Assembly: GCF_900115045.1 (NCBI RefSeq)
Contig: NZ_FOVC01000018.1
Location: 1 to 22,157, forward strand
DNA from: Izhakiella capsodis
GTDB lineage: Bacteria > Pseudomonadota > Gammaproteobacteria > Enterobacterales > Enterobacteriaceae
Direction: 5' to 3'
DNA length: 22,157 nucleotides
Shown: one piece after another, positions 1-7,210 of the stretch
How positions within the stretch are numbered: the first letter of the stretch is position 1
How the letters are laid out: every line of letters begins with the position of its first letter
The notes under the pieces: generated by a model
Seen by the model: only the letters and a program-made list of their open reading frames with translations
Database searches by the model: none
What the model was told of the DNA's origin: nothing
Made by a program: the position numbers and the translations under genes

Positions 1-14
1 AAACTCTTCAATTT
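1..14 (-). rRNA. 16S rRNA, extreme 5' end only (partial)
   Basis: The reverse complement of these bases reads AAATTGAAGAGTTT, the first 14 bases of mature enterobacterial 16S rRNA. It is preceded by the usual leader bases GCTTTT. The rest of the rRNA operon lies outside the left edge. Position next to purH matches rrnE of E. coli. The call rests on the short match plus the leader and the two promoters upstream. Confidence 0.9.
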
Positions 15-326
15 AAAAGCGTCTGATGCTCAAAGAATTAAACTCTTCATCCGTTAAAACGGATGATTACGTAATGAATTTACGTGTTCACTCTTCAAGA
101 CTTGATACATCAAAGTTTTGCGATATCAATCCTGCGAGTGCCCACACAGATTGTCTGATAAATTGTTAAAGAGCAGTGCGACGCGGCGCTGAGCCTGCTG
201 TCGCGAGGTGGCGTATATTACGCTTCACCGCTGAAGAGTCAAGGTTTTTTTCCTTCCCTCTCACAAGAAAATGAATCACTTCATTACCTTGCTGACCCGC
301 CCGCGTTACCGCTTTACCGTGTCAGT
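15..326 (-). ncRNA. rrn operon leader with boxA antitermination site
   Basis: This is the transcribed leader between rrn P1 and 16S rRNA. The minus strand carries the boxA sequence TGCTCTTTAACA at 175-164, followed by the conserved stretch AATTTATCAGACAATCTGTG and then GGGCACTCG, all near-identical to E. coli rrn leaders. BoxA recruits the NusB/NusE antitermination complex, which suppresses Rho termination of untranslated rRNA; this is known for the family and not shown here. The leader start is set by the inferred P1 start at about 326. No protein gene is evident on either strand across 15-638. Confidence 0.85.
215..242 (-). promoter_or_regulatory. rrn P2 promoter
   Basis: On the minus strand, TTGACT (242-237) and TAATAT (220-215) form -35 and -10 elements separated by 16 bp. 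This corresponds to rrn P2 of E. coli, the weaker constitutive promoter just upstream of boxA. Distance from the P1 -10 is 120 bp, the usual tandem spacing. Confidence 0.8.
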
Positions 327-334
327 GGTGGCGC

Positions 335-395
335 ATTATAGGGAGTTCTCTTGAGCTTGCAATAATTAAAATGGCAATTTTCAATCGTTTGCTGC
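335..395 (-). promoter_or_regulatory. rrn P1 promoter with upstream A+T-rich UP element
   Basis: The minus strand has TTGCAA (362-357) and TATAAT (340-335) separated by 16 bp. The core and flank (AACTCCC before the -10, GCGCCACC after it) match E. coli rrn P1 promoters. By analogy with rrnB P1 transcription starts at the A opposite position 326. The GCGCC discriminator is the type that makes P1 sensitive to ppGpp and DksA. Upstream, about 363-395 is A+T-rich as expected for an UP element; Fis sites would lie further up but I could not assign them. Confidence 0.88.
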
Positions 396-438
396 TTTAC
401 ACAGCGAAAGAGCTATTTATACAACTTTATTCACTGTT

Positions 439-447
439 TTATCCACA
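439..447 (+). promoter_or_regulatory. Consensus DnaA box in the rrn–purH intergenic region
   Basis: TTATCCACA is an exact match to the strong 9-mer DnaA box. It stands alone about 75 bp upstream of rrn P1 and 50 bp upstream of the purH -10 element. I saw no second box nearby, so it is not an origin. A regulatory or DnaA-titrating role is possible, but a chance match cannot be excluded. Confidence 0.45.
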
Positions 448-479
448 ATCAATTTGAAAGAAGAATTTTTTCAAGCACC

Positions 480-501
480 ACGCAAACGTTTTCGTTACAA
501 T
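480..501 (+). promoter_or_regulatory. purHD promoter with PurR operator
   Basis: ACGCAAACGTTTTCGT (480-495) matches the 16-bp PurR consensus. It abuts a -10 element TACAAT (496-501), so bound PurR would block RNA polymerase. PurR with guanine or hypoxanthine represses pur genes in E. coli, including purHD. The -35 is poor (around 470-477), which suggests a modest promoter. Transcription should start near 508, leaving a leader of about 130 bases. Confidence 0.85.
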
Positions 502-545
502 ACTTCCGCAAAATTTACAGGCTGCCTTCAGAATACAGTAAAGGA

Positions 546-588
546 CGTTACCTGAATCAGGTCTCTGCAGACTAAGATTCAGGTAACG
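546..588 (+). other. Long inverted repeat in the purH 5' leader
   Basis: CGTTACCTGAATC (546-558) is a perfect 13-bp inverted repeat of GATTCAGGTAACG (576-588). Inside, GTCT (561-564) can pair with AGAC (569-572) around CTGC, so the element would fold as one extended hairpin with a small internal loop. No T-run follows, so it is not a standard terminator. It lies wholly within the inferred purH leader, about 50 bases ahead of the start codon. Function is unknown; RNA stability or a protein-binding palindrome are both possible. Confidence 0.75.
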
Positions 589-638
589 CTCTTAACCCAA
601 AGATTATCTGTAGCGAATAACGCCAGGGGATTTTATCC

Positions 639-2228
639 ATGCAACAATCTCGTCCTGTACGCCGTGCCCTACTCAGCGTCTCTGACAAAGCCGGTATTAT
701 TGAATTTGCTCAGGCACTTTCACAACGTGGCGTAGAGCTTCTCTCTACGGGAGGAACCGCCCGTATTCTGGCAGAAGCTGGTTTATCCGTCACTGAAGTA
801 TCTGAGCACACCGGCTTTCCGGAAATGATGGATGGACGGGTTAAAACGCTGCACCCGAAGATCCATGGAGGCATACTGGGACGCAGGGGACAGGATGATA
901 CCGTTATGGCGCAGCACCAGATCGCGCCAATTGATATGGTTGTCGTTAATCTTTATCCTTTTGCACAAACAGTTGCCCGGCGCGACTGTACCCCCGAAAA
1001 CGCAGTAGAAAATATTGATATCGGTGGGCCAACGATGGTTCGCTCTGCGGCTAAAAACCATAACGATGTAGCCATAGTAGTAAATAACAGCGACTACCGT
1101 GCAATTGTTGCAGAAATGGACGACAACGCAAATTCACTGACAATGGCTACGCGTTTTAATCTGGCAATCAAAGCTTTCGAACATACAGCTGCCTATGACT
1201 GCATGATTGCTAACTATTTTGGCACGATGGTCCCTGCCTATCATGACGAAAAGAATAAAGCTTCCGGTCGTTTTCCCCGTACACTGAATCTCAACTTTAT
1301 CAAAAAGCAGGACATGCGCTACGGTGAAAATAGCCACCAGGACGCCGCTTTTTATGTTGAAGAAAATCTGCATGAAGCTTCTGTAGCCACTTCCCGTCAA
1401 CATCAGGGCAAAGCGCTTTCCTACAACAATATTGCGGATACTGACGCGGCGCTGGAGTGCGTGAAGGAATTCGCCGAGCCGGCTTGCGTTATCGTCAAGC
1501 ATGCCAACCCCTGTGGCGTCGCTGTTGGCCAGTCTATTATTGAGGCCTACGAGCGCGCATGGAAAACCGACCCCACCTCGGCTTTCGGTGGCATTATCGC
1601 CTTTAACCGCGAGCTGGATGAAGCCACTGCCCAAGCTATCATCAGCCGCCAATTTGTCGAAGTCATCATCGCCCCTTCAGTCACCGACGCTGCGTTAAAC
1701 GTCACATCAAGCAAGCAAAATGTACGCGTGCTGACCTGTGGTCAATGGCAACAACGTATCGCCGGACTCGAGTTCAAACGCGTCAATGGCGGGTTATTGG
1801 TTCAGGACCGGGATCTCGGCATAGTTGATCCAGACAAGCTTCGTGTCGTCAGCAAACGCCAGCCTAATAAGCAGGAACTGAACGATGCTATTTTTTGCTG
1901 GAAAGTCGCTAAATTTGTTAAGTCAAATGCCATCGTATATGCCAAAGAAAATATGACTATTGGTATTGGCGCGGGTCAAATGAGTCGGGTTTATTCCGCG
2001 AAAATTGCTGGGATCAAAGCGGGCGATGAAGGACTCGAAGTGAGGGGGTCAGCAATGGCATCCGATGCCTTTTTGCCCTTTCGTGATGGTGTCGATGCCG
2101 CAGCAGCCGTTGGTGTGACCTGTGTGATCCAACCAGGCGGATCTATTCGCGATAACGAAGTCATCGCCGCTGCAGATGAACACGGTATTGCGATGATATT
2201 TACCGATATGCGGCATTTCCGTCATTAA
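639..2228 (+). CDS. purH: Bifunctional AICAR formyltransferase / IMP cyclohydrolase
   Basis: PurH carries out the last two steps of de novo IMP synthesis in the cytoplasm: AICAR is formylated with 10-formyl-tetrahydrofolate, and FAICAR is then cyclised to IMP. The product is 529 aa, the same length as E. coli PurH. The N-terminal cyclohydrolase (MGS-like) domain shows LLSTGGTA at 34-41, DGRVKTLHPK at 65-74 and NLYPF at 104-108. The transformylase domain shows RYGENSH at 227-233 and the catalytic KH pair at K287-H288 within KHANPCG. The start has an AGGGGA ribosome site about 8 bases upstream. It is the first gene of purHD, with purD 18 bases downstream, and is probably PurR-repressed from the operator at 480-495. 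No truncation or missing key residue seen. Confidence 0.98.
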   Translation: MQQSRPVRRALLSVSDKAGIIEFAQALSQRGVELLSTGGTARILAEAGLSVTEVSEHTGFPEMMDGRVKTLHPKIHGGILGRRGQDDTVMAQHQIAPIDMVVVNLYPFAQTVARRDCTPENAVENIDIGGPTMVRSAAKNHNDVAIVVNNSDYRAIVAEMDDNANSLTMATRFNLAIKAFEHTAAYDCMIANYFGTMVPAYHDEKNKASGRFPRTLNLNFIKKQDMRYGENSHQDAAFYVEENLHEASVATSRQHQGKALSYNNIADTDAALECVKEFAEPACVIVKHANPCGVAVGQSIIEAYERAWKTDPTSAFGGIIAFNRELDEATAQAIISRQFVEVIIAPSVTDAALNVTSSKQNVRVLTCGQWQQRIAGLEFKRVNGGLLVQDRDLGIVDPDKLRVVSKRQPNKQELNDAIFCWKVAKFVKSNAIVYAKENMTIGIGAGQMSRVYSAKIAGIKAGDEGLEVRGSAMASDAFLPFRDGVDAAAAVGVTCVIQPGGSIRDNEVIAAADEHGIAMIFTDMRHFRH

Positions 2229-2246
2229 TCAACGAAGGATGTGACA

Positions 2247-3527
2247 ATGAAAGTTTTAGTTATTGGCAATGGTGGTCGGGAACATGCCTTAGCTTGGAAA
2301 GCCGCTCAGTCACCGCTGGCTAACACGGTATATGTTGCGCCAGGAAACGCTGGAACTGCACTGGAACACGCGCTAAAAAATATTGATATCGGCGCGACAG
2401 ATATTACTTCGTTGGTTAACTTTGCCAAAACAGAAGGTATCGATCTCACTATTGTCGGTCCTGAGGCGCCCCTTGTGGCAGGCATCGTCGACGCATTTCG
2501 CGCCGAGGATTTGATGATTTTTGGCCCCACCAAAGCCGCAGCTCAGCTGGAAGGCTCTAAAGCGTTTACTAAAGATTTTCTTGCGCGACATTCTATCCCG
2601 TCAGCGGAATACCAAAACTTTACCGAAGTAGCCCCCGCATTAACCTACATCCAGCAACAAGGCGCACCCCTCGTCATTAAGGCCGATGGCCTGGCTGCCG
2701 GGAAAGGCGTAGTCGTCGCAATGACGCTGCAGGAGGCTGAGGAAGCCGTTCGCGATATGCTTGCAGGCAATGCTTTTGGCGAAGCTGGCAGTCGGATTGT
2801 CGTCGAAGAGTTTCTCGAGGGCGAAGAGGCCAGTTTTATTGTCATGGTTGATGGCGAACACATACTGCCTATGGCGACAAGTCAGGATCATAAACGCGTT
2901 GGCGATGCAGATACCGGCCCTAATACTGGAGGAATGGGGGCTTACTCACCAGCACCGGTGGTTACCGATGAAATTCATCAGCGCATTGTAGAACAAGTCA
3001 TCATTCCTACCGTGCAGGGTATGGCCGCAGAAGGAAACCGATATACGGGCTTCCTCTATGCTGGTTTGATGATTAACAAAGACGGACAACCTAAAGTGAT
3101 TGAATTCAACTGCCGTTTCGGTGATCCAGAAACGCAGCCGATCATGCTGCGTCTGCAATCCGATTTGGTCGGGTTATGTCTGGCGGCATGTGAGGGTAAG
3201 CTACATCAGGTAGATTCACAATGGGATCCGCGACCTTCACTTGGCGTAGTTCTGGCAGCCGGCGGCTATCCAGGTCACTACAATATCGGCAATGAAATTC
3301 ACGGTTTGCCACTTGAAGAAGCCGAAGACAGCAAGGTTTTCCACGCTGGAACCCGTTTGGTTAAAGAGCAAGTAGTTACCAATGGGGGTCGTGTTCTGTG
3401 CGTCACAGCCCTCGGAGAGAACGTTGCTGCGGCACAAAAGCGCGCATATGAGCTGGCACAAAATATTAATTGGGAAGGTAGCTTTTGCAGAAAAGATATC
3501 GGCTACCGCGCGATTAATCGCCGGTAG
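2247..3527 (+). CDS. purD: Phosphoribosylamine–glycine ligase (GAR synthetase)
   Basis: PurD joins glycine to phosphoribosylamine using ATP, the second step of purine synthesis. The product is 426 aa, close to the 429 aa of E. coli. It has the N-terminal GNGGREHAL motif (7-15), GPEAPL (71-76), the ATP-grasp segment KADGLAAGKGV (145-155) and EFNCRFGDPETQP (286-298), which carries metal-binding acidic and Asn residues. I chose the ATG at 2247, giving MKVLVIG as in the family, over an in-frame GTG at 2241; an AAGGA site sits 7 bases before it. It is the last gene of the purHD operon and ends at a strong terminator. In E. coli zraPSR lies between yjaH and purD; here nothing intervenes. Confidence 0.98.
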   Translation: MKVLVIGNGGREHALAWKAAQSPLANTVYVAPGNAGTALEHALKNIDIGATDITSLVNFAKTEGIDLTIVGPEAPLVAGIVDAFRAEDLMIFGPTKAAAQLEGSKAFTKDFLARHSIPSAEYQNFTEVAPALTYIQQQGAPLVIKADGLAAGKGVVVAMTLQEAEEAVRDMLAGNAFGEAGSRIVVEEFLEGEEASFIVMVDGEHILPMATSQDHKRVGDADTGPNTGGMGAYSPAPVVTDEIHQRIVEQVIIPTVQGMAAEGNRYTGFLYAGLMINKDGQPKVIEFNCRFGDPETQPIMLRLQSDLVGLCLAACEGKLHQVDSQWDPRPSLGVVLAAGGYPGHYNIGNEIHGLPLEEAEDSKVFHAGTRLVKEQVVTNGGRVLCVTALGENVAAAQKRAYELAQNINWEGSFCRKDIGYRAINRR

Positions 3528-3537
3528 CTCAGAAGTT

Positions 3538-3562
3538 AAAGTCGGAGCATGTCCGACTTTTT
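3538..3562 (+). terminator. purHD Rho-independent terminator
   Basis: A stem AAAGTCGGA / TCCGACTTT around the loop GCATG (3538-3560) runs into T's to 3562 on the plus strand, 10 bases after the purD stop. The stop codon of the convergent yjaH-type gene begins at the last base of the T-run. On the minus strand the hairpin is followed only by TTTAAC, so it may also act, less strongly, for that gene. Confidence 0.88.
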
Positions 3563-4215
3563 CAGAAACTCGGCTCTTTCGGCTCTGCCATGCACAGATC
3601 CCGCGTAGACACCAACAGAAGCTGAGTTCCCTGAGCCGCTTGCAGCCAGGCAACACTGACAGGCGTATGGTCAGTGCCTTGGATTTGTTGAACAGCCCGG
3701 AGGGCATGTTCATCAAAGGATGGATCAACATATTGATCATGGCAGTCGATTACTTTGTTATCGGACTGCCAGCGCCCCTGGTGTAACACAACCCGTCCAT
3801 CCAGTAAGGCATCGCTTATCTGTAACATTCGCTGCGCATCAAACTGATAGAGCGCAACCTCATCGTTCCTCAAGGGTTCACGGTGTCCGGCGAGCTGACG
3901 TTGCATGAAACTCAACTTACCGCCGCTATCAAAGCGCAGCGTGACATCGTCAGGCTGACTGCCTTTCATATGACGCTCCACTGACATCAAATGATTTCGC
4001 TGCCAGGTATAATAGGTTTCCACTACGCCAGAGTCTGAAAACGGCGTATACACGGTTAGCATATGAACCGTCTCACCATAATTTTTACGCCAGATTCGCA
4101 CTGCGCCATGGTCTGCCAGGTAACCGCTGGCGGTAAAATCAGATGATTCGTTATGGGTGCTACAACCAGCCAGCAGGGCTAGCCCACATACGAGGGAAAA
4201 AGTACGAATACGCAT
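3562..4215 (-). CDS. yjaH: YjaH-type DUF1481 lipoprotein
   Basis: A 217-aa protein with a lipoprotein signal: basic MRIR start, hydrophobic stretch, and lipobox LAGC with the lipidated Cys at 18. Serine at +2 argues for sorting to the outer membrane by the Lol rule. The mature part has no motif I can assign to an activity; position next to hupA and overall form match E. coli YjaH (DUF1481, about 230 aa), whose function is unknown to me. The ribosome site is weak. It lies 87 bases downstream of hupA, separated by the hupA terminator, so it likely relies on read-through or an unseen promoter. The sequence is much less conserved than its neighbours. Confidence 0.85.
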   Translation of the reverse strand: MRIRTFSLVCGLALLAGCSTHNESSDFTASGYLADHGAVRIWRKNYGETVHMLTVYTPFSDSGVVETYYTWQRNHLMSVERHMKGSQPDDVTLRFDSGGKLSFMQRQLAGHREPLRNDEVALYQFDAQRMLQISDALLDGRVVLHQGRWQSDNKVIDCHDQYVDPSFDEHALRAVQQIQGTDHTPVSVAWLQAAQGTQLLLVSTRDLCMAEPKEPSF

Positions 4216-4249
4216 CGGTTTGTCCGACTTGGGTAAACTAACGAGTACA

Positions 4250-4276
4250 GTAAAACAAAAGGGGCGAAATCGCCCC
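4250..4276 (-). terminator. hupA Rho-independent terminator
   Basis: On the minus strand GGGGCG (4276-4271) pairs with CGCCCC (4266-4261) around ATTT, followed by TTTTGTTTT (4260-4252). It lies 27 bases past the hupA stop. Confidence 0.9.
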
Positions 4277-4302
4277 CCTGTTTAATTCTTTACTGCTCGT
4301 AA

Positions 4303-4575
4303 TTACTTAACAGCGTCTTTTAGAGCTTTGCCGGATACGAAAGCCGGAACGTTTGCAGCAGCGATTTTGATTTCTTTGCCAGTCTGCGGGTTGCGGCCGG
4401 TACGCTCAGCACGATGGTTAACTTTGAAAGTACCAAACCCAACCAGTTGTACCGCATCACCTTCTTTCAGAGACTCAGTAATTGCAGCCAGAGTGGATTC
4501 CAGAGCAGTTTTTGCCTGGGCTTTAGACAGATCCGCTTTGTCTGCAATTACATCAATCAGTTGAGTCTTGTTCAT
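4303..4575 (-). CDS. hupA: DNA-binding protein HU-alpha
   Basis: HU bends and compacts DNA without strong sequence specificity, as an alpha-alpha homodimer or with HU-beta, in the nucleoid. The 90-aa product differs from E. coli HU-alpha at only a handful of N-terminal positions as I recall it. It shows the GFGTFKV strand (46-52), the DNA-intercalating beta-arm with R61-N62-P63 in GRNPQTG, and the C-terminal FVSGKALKDAVK helix. AAGGA precedes the ATG by 6-7 bases. It has its own terminator and a 186-base upstream gap, so it is probably its own unit at the end of the nudC-hemE-nfi-yjaG string, as in E. coli. I could not fix the promoter. Confidence 0.98.
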   Translation of the reverse strand: MNKTQLIDVIADKADLSKAQAKTALESTLAAITESLKEGDAVQLVGFGTFKVNHRAERTGRNPQTGKEIKIAAANVPAFVSGKALKDAVK

Positions 4576-4761
4576 AAGTTATCCTTACAGTGTATATAAC
4601 GCTTGCTAAGTATCGAATGCGAGAGGAAAACCAGTTTCTGGCACTCTAGCAGTCACGCACCGATAGCCACATTTTTCAGCCCCTCAAATGTAGACCAGAG
4701 TGGGGGCTAATGTGAAGCCTTAAGGCATGACAAATCAGGCCTGAAGTCACGTTTTATTGTC

Positions 4762-5352
4762 TTATTGCTGAAAATTTATACCAATATTACTTATTGAGGC
4801 TTCTCGCAGGTCAGATCTCAGCCCTTTAATCAACTCGAGATCGCGCTCTTCACAAGCATTCAGAAGGCGAAATACTTCCCATTGAATGTCCCATTCCTCT
4901 TCCACCGCAGGATTCTCTTTTAACTCTTCATCGGTCATTTCACGACCGGCCTGAGTCATTTCCAGCATTGCCACAGAGTTAATCGAAGCTTCGCTAACGG
5001 CAATAGCATGAGAAAGCGTATCGCCGCTCAAGCGCGAGTGAAGTAATTCGCTTAAGCCAACACAGGCATCAATTGCCGGATAAACCCCGTAAACGCTATA
5101 CTCCCCGGCTAAAGGAATAGCGTCTTCAAACTTTTCCAGCTGGCTGTCAAAATTAACTTTGGCGTCTTTTACTATCAGCGTCTCCCAGATGAGATCAAGA
5201 ATACGCCGATAAAGCATGCCATCTCCAAAGCCCGCCTGCTGACAAAATGCCCAATAATTAGGAAACATTCGCTCACACAAGCAAGCCATGAAGGTAACGT
5301 GCTGCCAGCTCTCAAACCTCTCAAGCCGCAGATGAATAGGGTTACGTAACAT
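4762..5352 (-). CDS. yjaG: YjaG, DUF416 family protein
   Basis: A 196-aa acidic cytoplasmic protein without signal peptide or membrane segment. Length and position between nfi and hupA match E. coli YjaG (196 aa, DUF416). The first half is hydrophobic-helical with several Trp, Cys and Arg residues, and the second half has an acidic stretch (TDEELKENPAVEEEWD). No catalytic motif is recognisable and I assign no function. It follows nfi by 51 bases, with a purine-rich AGAGATGG segment before the ATG. It is probably co-transcribed with hemE and nfi; a 186-base gap separates it from hupA. Confidence 0.9.
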   Translation of the reverse strand: MLRNPIHLRLERFESWQHVTFMACLCERMFPNYWAFCQQAGFGDGMLYRRILDLIWETLIVKDAKVNFDSQLEKFEDAIPLAGEYSVYGVYPAIDACVGLSELLHSRLSGDTLSHAIAVSEASINSVAMLEMTQAGREMTDEELKENPAVEEEWDIQWEVFRLLNACEERDLELIKGLRSDLREASISNIGINFQQ

Positions 5353-5403
5353 AGCACCATCTCTTTAAGCACAAATCAGGCGGCATTGTACCTGAAACCC
5401 GCA

Positions 5404-6087
5404 TTACAGGCCTGTTATTCGGTTATCCTGTTGCCAGCGCAGAAACGCTGGGCGCCGCGAAGCGATCGCATCTGCCCAACGCGTCGGCTCTGGTAGCCGG
5501 TAGCCAGCCATCACGTTTTTCACCCACTGTAACGCTGTATCATGGCTGATACGGTGCCCGGCAGAGATAAATAACGGATTACAGCGCGCTTTGCTACGCC
5601 ACACCCAGCCGATCTGCTCGTCTTTATGATGTAGGGGCTGACAAGCGTCTGGCCCGGCATCAAGCGGCATATACTCGCCGCACAACCGCTTCTTTGCTAC
5701 TCCGATAGTTGGCGTATCCACCAGCAGACCAAAGTGCGAGGCGATACCCAGACGTCTTGGGTGAGAAATTCCGTGGCCATCGACGTACAGCAGATTGGGT
5801 TTTAGCTCAAGCTGCGACCATGCCTGCAGAAGTGCCGGCGTTTCACGAAAAGAGAGAAAGCCGGGTATGTAGGGCATCTGCGTCGCTATACGTGCTAATT
5901 TAAACTCAACAGGCTTCAGCGACGGATATTCGAGAATGACTATCGCAGCACGAGTGACGTCCCCGCCCTGCTCGAACCCGACATCAGCACCGGCAATCAG
6001 GCGCGGTGGCATAACCTCAAAATCATCTGTCCGTATTATTTCCTTCGCCCGCATCATTTGCTGGTGACGTAGTGCCTGAATATCCAT
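5404..6087 (-). CDS. nfi: Endonuclease V (deoxyinosine 3' endonuclease)
   Basis: Endonuclease V nicks DNA at the second phosphodiester bond 3' of hypoxanthine (and some other altered bases), starting repair of deaminated adenine. The product is 227 aa (E. coli 223). Family motifs are complete: GADVGF with D35, the wedge PYIPG at 72-76 with Tyr73, FRE with E82, and VDGHG with D103. D35, E82 and D103 are the metal-binding acidic residues by analogy with the Thermotoga enzyme. HPRRLGIASHFG at 109-120 is also typical. The start lies 2 bases after the hemE stop and lacks a clear Shine-Dalgarno, so translational coupling to hemE is likely. Confidence 0.96.
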   Translation of the reverse strand: MDIQALRHQQMMRAKEIIRTDDFEVMPPRLIAGADVGFEQGGDVTRAAIVILEYPSLKPVEFKLARIATQMPYIPGFLSFRETPALLQAWSQLELKPNLLYVDGHGISHPRRLGIASHFGLLVDTPTIGVAKKRLCGEYMPLDAGPDACQPLHHKDEQIGWVWRSKARCNPLFISAGHRISHDTALQWVKNVMAGYRLPEPTRWADAIASRRPAFLRWQQDNRITGL

Positions 6088-6089
6088 AA

Positions 6090-7157
6090 TTAGTTCTGAT
6101 GATATTTACCTGATAATTTATGAACGGCCTCGACGAAGACCCCGGCATTTTCAGGAGAAACGTCCTGATGAATACCGTGGCCGAGATTAAATACGTGACC
6201 GCTTCCCTTGCCAAATCCATTAAGGATTGTAGCAACCTCCTGTTCAATCCGTGCAGGCGTGCCATATAGCATTGAAGGGTCCATGTTGCCCTGCAAAGCG
6301 ACTTTATCGCCAACGCGCCGGCGTGCATCATGAATATCCGTGGTCCAGTCCAGTCCCAGGGCATCACAACCGGTTTGGGCCATCGCCTCCAGCCACTGCC
6401 CCCCACCTTTCGTAAACAGCGTGATTGGCACCCGACGCGCTTCGTTTTCATGCAGCAAACCATCAATGATCTTATGCATATAATGCAGGGAAAAATCACG
6501 ATAGTCCCGTCCTGTCAGGACACCACCCCAGGTATCAAAAATCATCACCGACTGGGCGCCGGCACGAATTTGCGCGTTCAGATAAAGCATCACACTATCC
6601 GCCAGTTTATCCAGCATCAGATGTAGGGTTTCAGGCTCCGCATACATCATATTTTTAATTTTGGTAAAAGCTTTGGAGCTTCCGCCTTCAACCATATAGG
6701 TAGCCAGCGTCCAAGGGCTGCCAGAAAAACCAATGAGCGGAACCTCGCCGCATAAGTTTCTGCGAATTGTACGCACGGCATTCATCACATAACCCAGCTC
6801 CTGCTCAGGGTCCGGCACCGGCAATTTTTCCACGTCCCTGCGGCAGGTCACCGGTGCTGCGAAGCGCGGCCCCTCGCCGACCTCGAAATATAGCCCAAGA
6901 CCCATTGCATCAGGAATGGTGAGAATATCCGAAAACAGAATGGCGGCATCCAGCTGATAGCGTCGTAAAGGCTGAAGCGTCACTTCACAGGCCAGTTCAG
7001 CATTTTTACACAGCGCCATAAAATCTCCCGCCTGTGCGCGAGTGGCTTTATATTCAGGGAGATATCGACCAGCCTGGCGCATCATCCACACAGGCGTTAC
7101 ATCTACCGGCTGACGCAGTAAGGCTCGCAAATAACGATCGTTCTTAAGTTCGCTCAT
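6090..7157 (-). CDS. hemE: Uroporphyrinogen decarboxylase
   Basis: HemE decarboxylates the four acetate side chains of uroporphyrinogen III to give coproporphyrinogen III in heme synthesis, in the cytoplasm and without cofactor. The product is 355 aa (E. coli 354). The signature WMMRQAGRYLPEY at 24-36 supplies the binding Arg27 and Arg31. Asp77 lies in LFSDILT, Tyr154 in TYMVEGGSS, and His327 in NLGHGI. I chose the ATG at 7157, which gives MSELKNDRYL as in the family and has GAGAG about 8 bases upstream. An in-frame GTG at 7181 would add eight residues and has no family support. It lies between nudC (53 bases upstream) and nfi (2 bases downstream), probably one transcript. Confidence 0.98.
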   Translation of the reverse strand: MSELKNDRYLRALLRQPVDVTPVWMMRQAGRYLPEYKATRAQAGDFMALCKNAELACEVTLQPLRRYQLDAAILFSDILTIPDAMGLGLYFEVGEGPRFAAPVTCRRDVEKLPVPDPEQELGYVMNAVRTIRRNLCGEVPLIGFSGSPWTLATYMVEGGSSKAFTKIKNMMYAEPETLHLMLDKLADSVMLYLNAQIRAGAQSVMIFDTWGGVLTGRDYRDFSLHYMHKIIDGLLHENEARRVPITLFTKGGGQWLEAMAQTGCDALGLDWTTDIHDARRRVGDKVALQGNMDPSMLYGTPARIEQEVATILNGFGKGSGHVFNLGHGIHQDVSPENAGVFVEAVHKLSGKYHQN

Positions 7158-7210
7158 AACCATTCTCTCATATAATTGCACACCAATTCAGGACGCAGCA
7201 CCGTCCAGGT

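Noticed and set aside
1134..1652. Minus-strand open frame of 172 codons within purH
   Set aside because: A shadow of purH with no ribosome site and no recognised motif.
4630..4650. CCAG-AAA-CTGG followed by TTTT as a yjaG terminator
   Set aside because: The stem is only 4 bp with a 3-base loop, too weak, and it lies about 115 bases past the yjaG stop, in the likely hupA promoter region.
7158..7181. Eight-residue N-terminal extension of HemE from a GTG start
   Set aside because: The family begins at the MSELKNDRYL equivalent, which has its own ribosome site.
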